Part shown: piece after piece, positions 6,030-6,598 of the stretch
Numbering within the stretch: position 1 is the first letter of the stretch
Layout of the letters: each line of letters starts with the position of its first letter
DNA from: Candidatus Ectomicrobium neotermitis
Lineage (GTDB): Bacteria > Elusimicrobiota > Endomicrobiia > Endomicrobiales > Endomicrobiaceae
NCBI GenBank assembly: GCA_031283745.1
Contig: JAITBH010000067.1
Span: 1-6,598 of the forward strand
Direction: 5' to 3'
Length of the DNA: 6,598 nt
Position numbers and translations under genes: made by a program
Notes under the pieces: model-generated
Told to the model about the DNA's origin: nothing
Databases searched by the model: none
The model's input: the letters and a program-made list of their open reading frames with translations, nothing else

Positions 6030-6598
6030 ATGAAACTCGATCTCCCCCTGCTCCACAGCGGAAAAGTTAGAGATGTTTACGATCTTGGCGGCGAACTTTT
6101 GATTTGTGCTTCAGACAGAATCAGTGCTTTTGATTTCATTCTCCCGACGGAGATTTCTGATAAAGGAAAAATTCTCCATCAACTTTCAATGTTTTGGTTT
6201 GACCTTTTTAATCCAATCGTCGCAAATCACATCATCACGGGAAACTTCCAAAATTTTCCATCCCGCCTAAAAAAATTCAAATACCTCGACGGCAGATCCA
6301 TGATTGTAAAAAAAGCCAAACGCATCGACATTGAGTGCATTGCACGCGGCTACCTCGCCGGCTCTGGCTGGAAAGAATATCAGCAGACCCAGACAGTCTG
6401 TTCAATTCCTCTGCCCGCAGGATTAAAAGAATCCTCCCATCTTCCCACACCAATTTTTACTCCCTCAAGCAAAGCAGCTGTCGGTGATCACGACGAAAAT
6501 ATCTCCTTTGATGAGACGATAAAAAGAATTGGTTTTGATGAGGCAAATTCAATAAAAAATTTGACGCTCAAAATTTACAAACAAGCTTCGGCTTATGC
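6030..6598 (+). CDS. purC: SAICAR synthase PurC, N-terminal part (cut by the window edge)
   Basis: PurC (phosphoribosylaminoimidazole-succinocarboxamide synthase) joins aspartate to CAIR using ATP in de novo purine synthesis. I read 189 codons without a stop before the window ends. Signatures are GKVRDVYDLG at 11-20 (ATP-binding strand and loop), ASDRISAFD at 27-35, DKGKILHQLSMFWF at 44-57, ECIARGYLAGSGWKEY at 102-117 and PIFTPSSKA at 141-149, then DHDENISF at 153-160. The SGWKEY segment and spacing fit the longer, roughly 290-300 residue form (yeast ADE1-like) rather than the short 235-240 residue form, so perhaps a third is missing. The start is fixed by AGGA overlapping the phoU stop. By my count CTC supplies 8 of 19 leucines, a little more than in phoU; this is a weak sign and I do not read it as transfer. 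Confidence 0.95.
   Translation, partial: MKLDLPLLHSGKVRDVYDLGGELLICASDRISAFDFILPTEISDKGKILHQLSMFWFDLFNPIVANHIITGNFQNFPSRLKKFKYLDGRSMIVKKAKRIDIECIARGYLAGSGWKEYQQTQTVCSIPLPAGLKESSHLPTPIFTPSSKAAVGDHDENISFDETIKRIGFDEANSIKNLTLKIYKQASAY

Overview
This window looks like a chromosomal housekeeping segment from an AT-rich bacterium using the standard genetic code. I see no mobile element, phage gene, CRISPR array, tRNA or rRNA. The families are bacterial: four-cysteine ribosomal protein L28, RecG, NusB, PhoU and RdgB. Nothing fixes the phylum, so I leave it open.

The layout is two gene blocks transcribed away from each other from a 226-229 bp control region at about 4672-4900. The leftward block reads valS (valyl-tRNA synthetase), rdgB (dITP/XTP pyrophosphatase), rpmB (L28) and recG (DNA helicase, running off the left edge). 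The rightward block reads nusB (antitermination factor), phoU (phosphate-signalling regulator) and purC (SAICAR synthase, running off the right edge). Together they cover tRNA charging, nucleotide-pool cleaning, ribosome assembly, rRNA transcription, DNA repair, phosphate control and purine synthesis. This is growth-linked housekeeping rather than one pathway.

Regulatory structure is more interesting than gene content. The valS and nusB promoters carry an identical 13-base extended -10/discriminator block in mirror orientation, 99 bp apart. Each -10 sits inside its own 6-bp-arm inverted repeat. Two strong intrinsic terminators (1059-1099 after rpmB, 5316-5345 after nusB) lie only about 20 nt before the start codons of recG and phoU. 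Those genes therefore depend on readthrough or on promoters inside the upstream genes. valS-rdgB and phoU-purC are tightly coupled, with the Shine-Dalgarno of the second gene overlapping the stop codon of the first.

The nusB frame can be opened at a TTG (4898), but the adjacent ATG at 4901 is the better start. I found no convincing new multi-gene system here; the divergent promoter architecture is the best candidate for follow-up.
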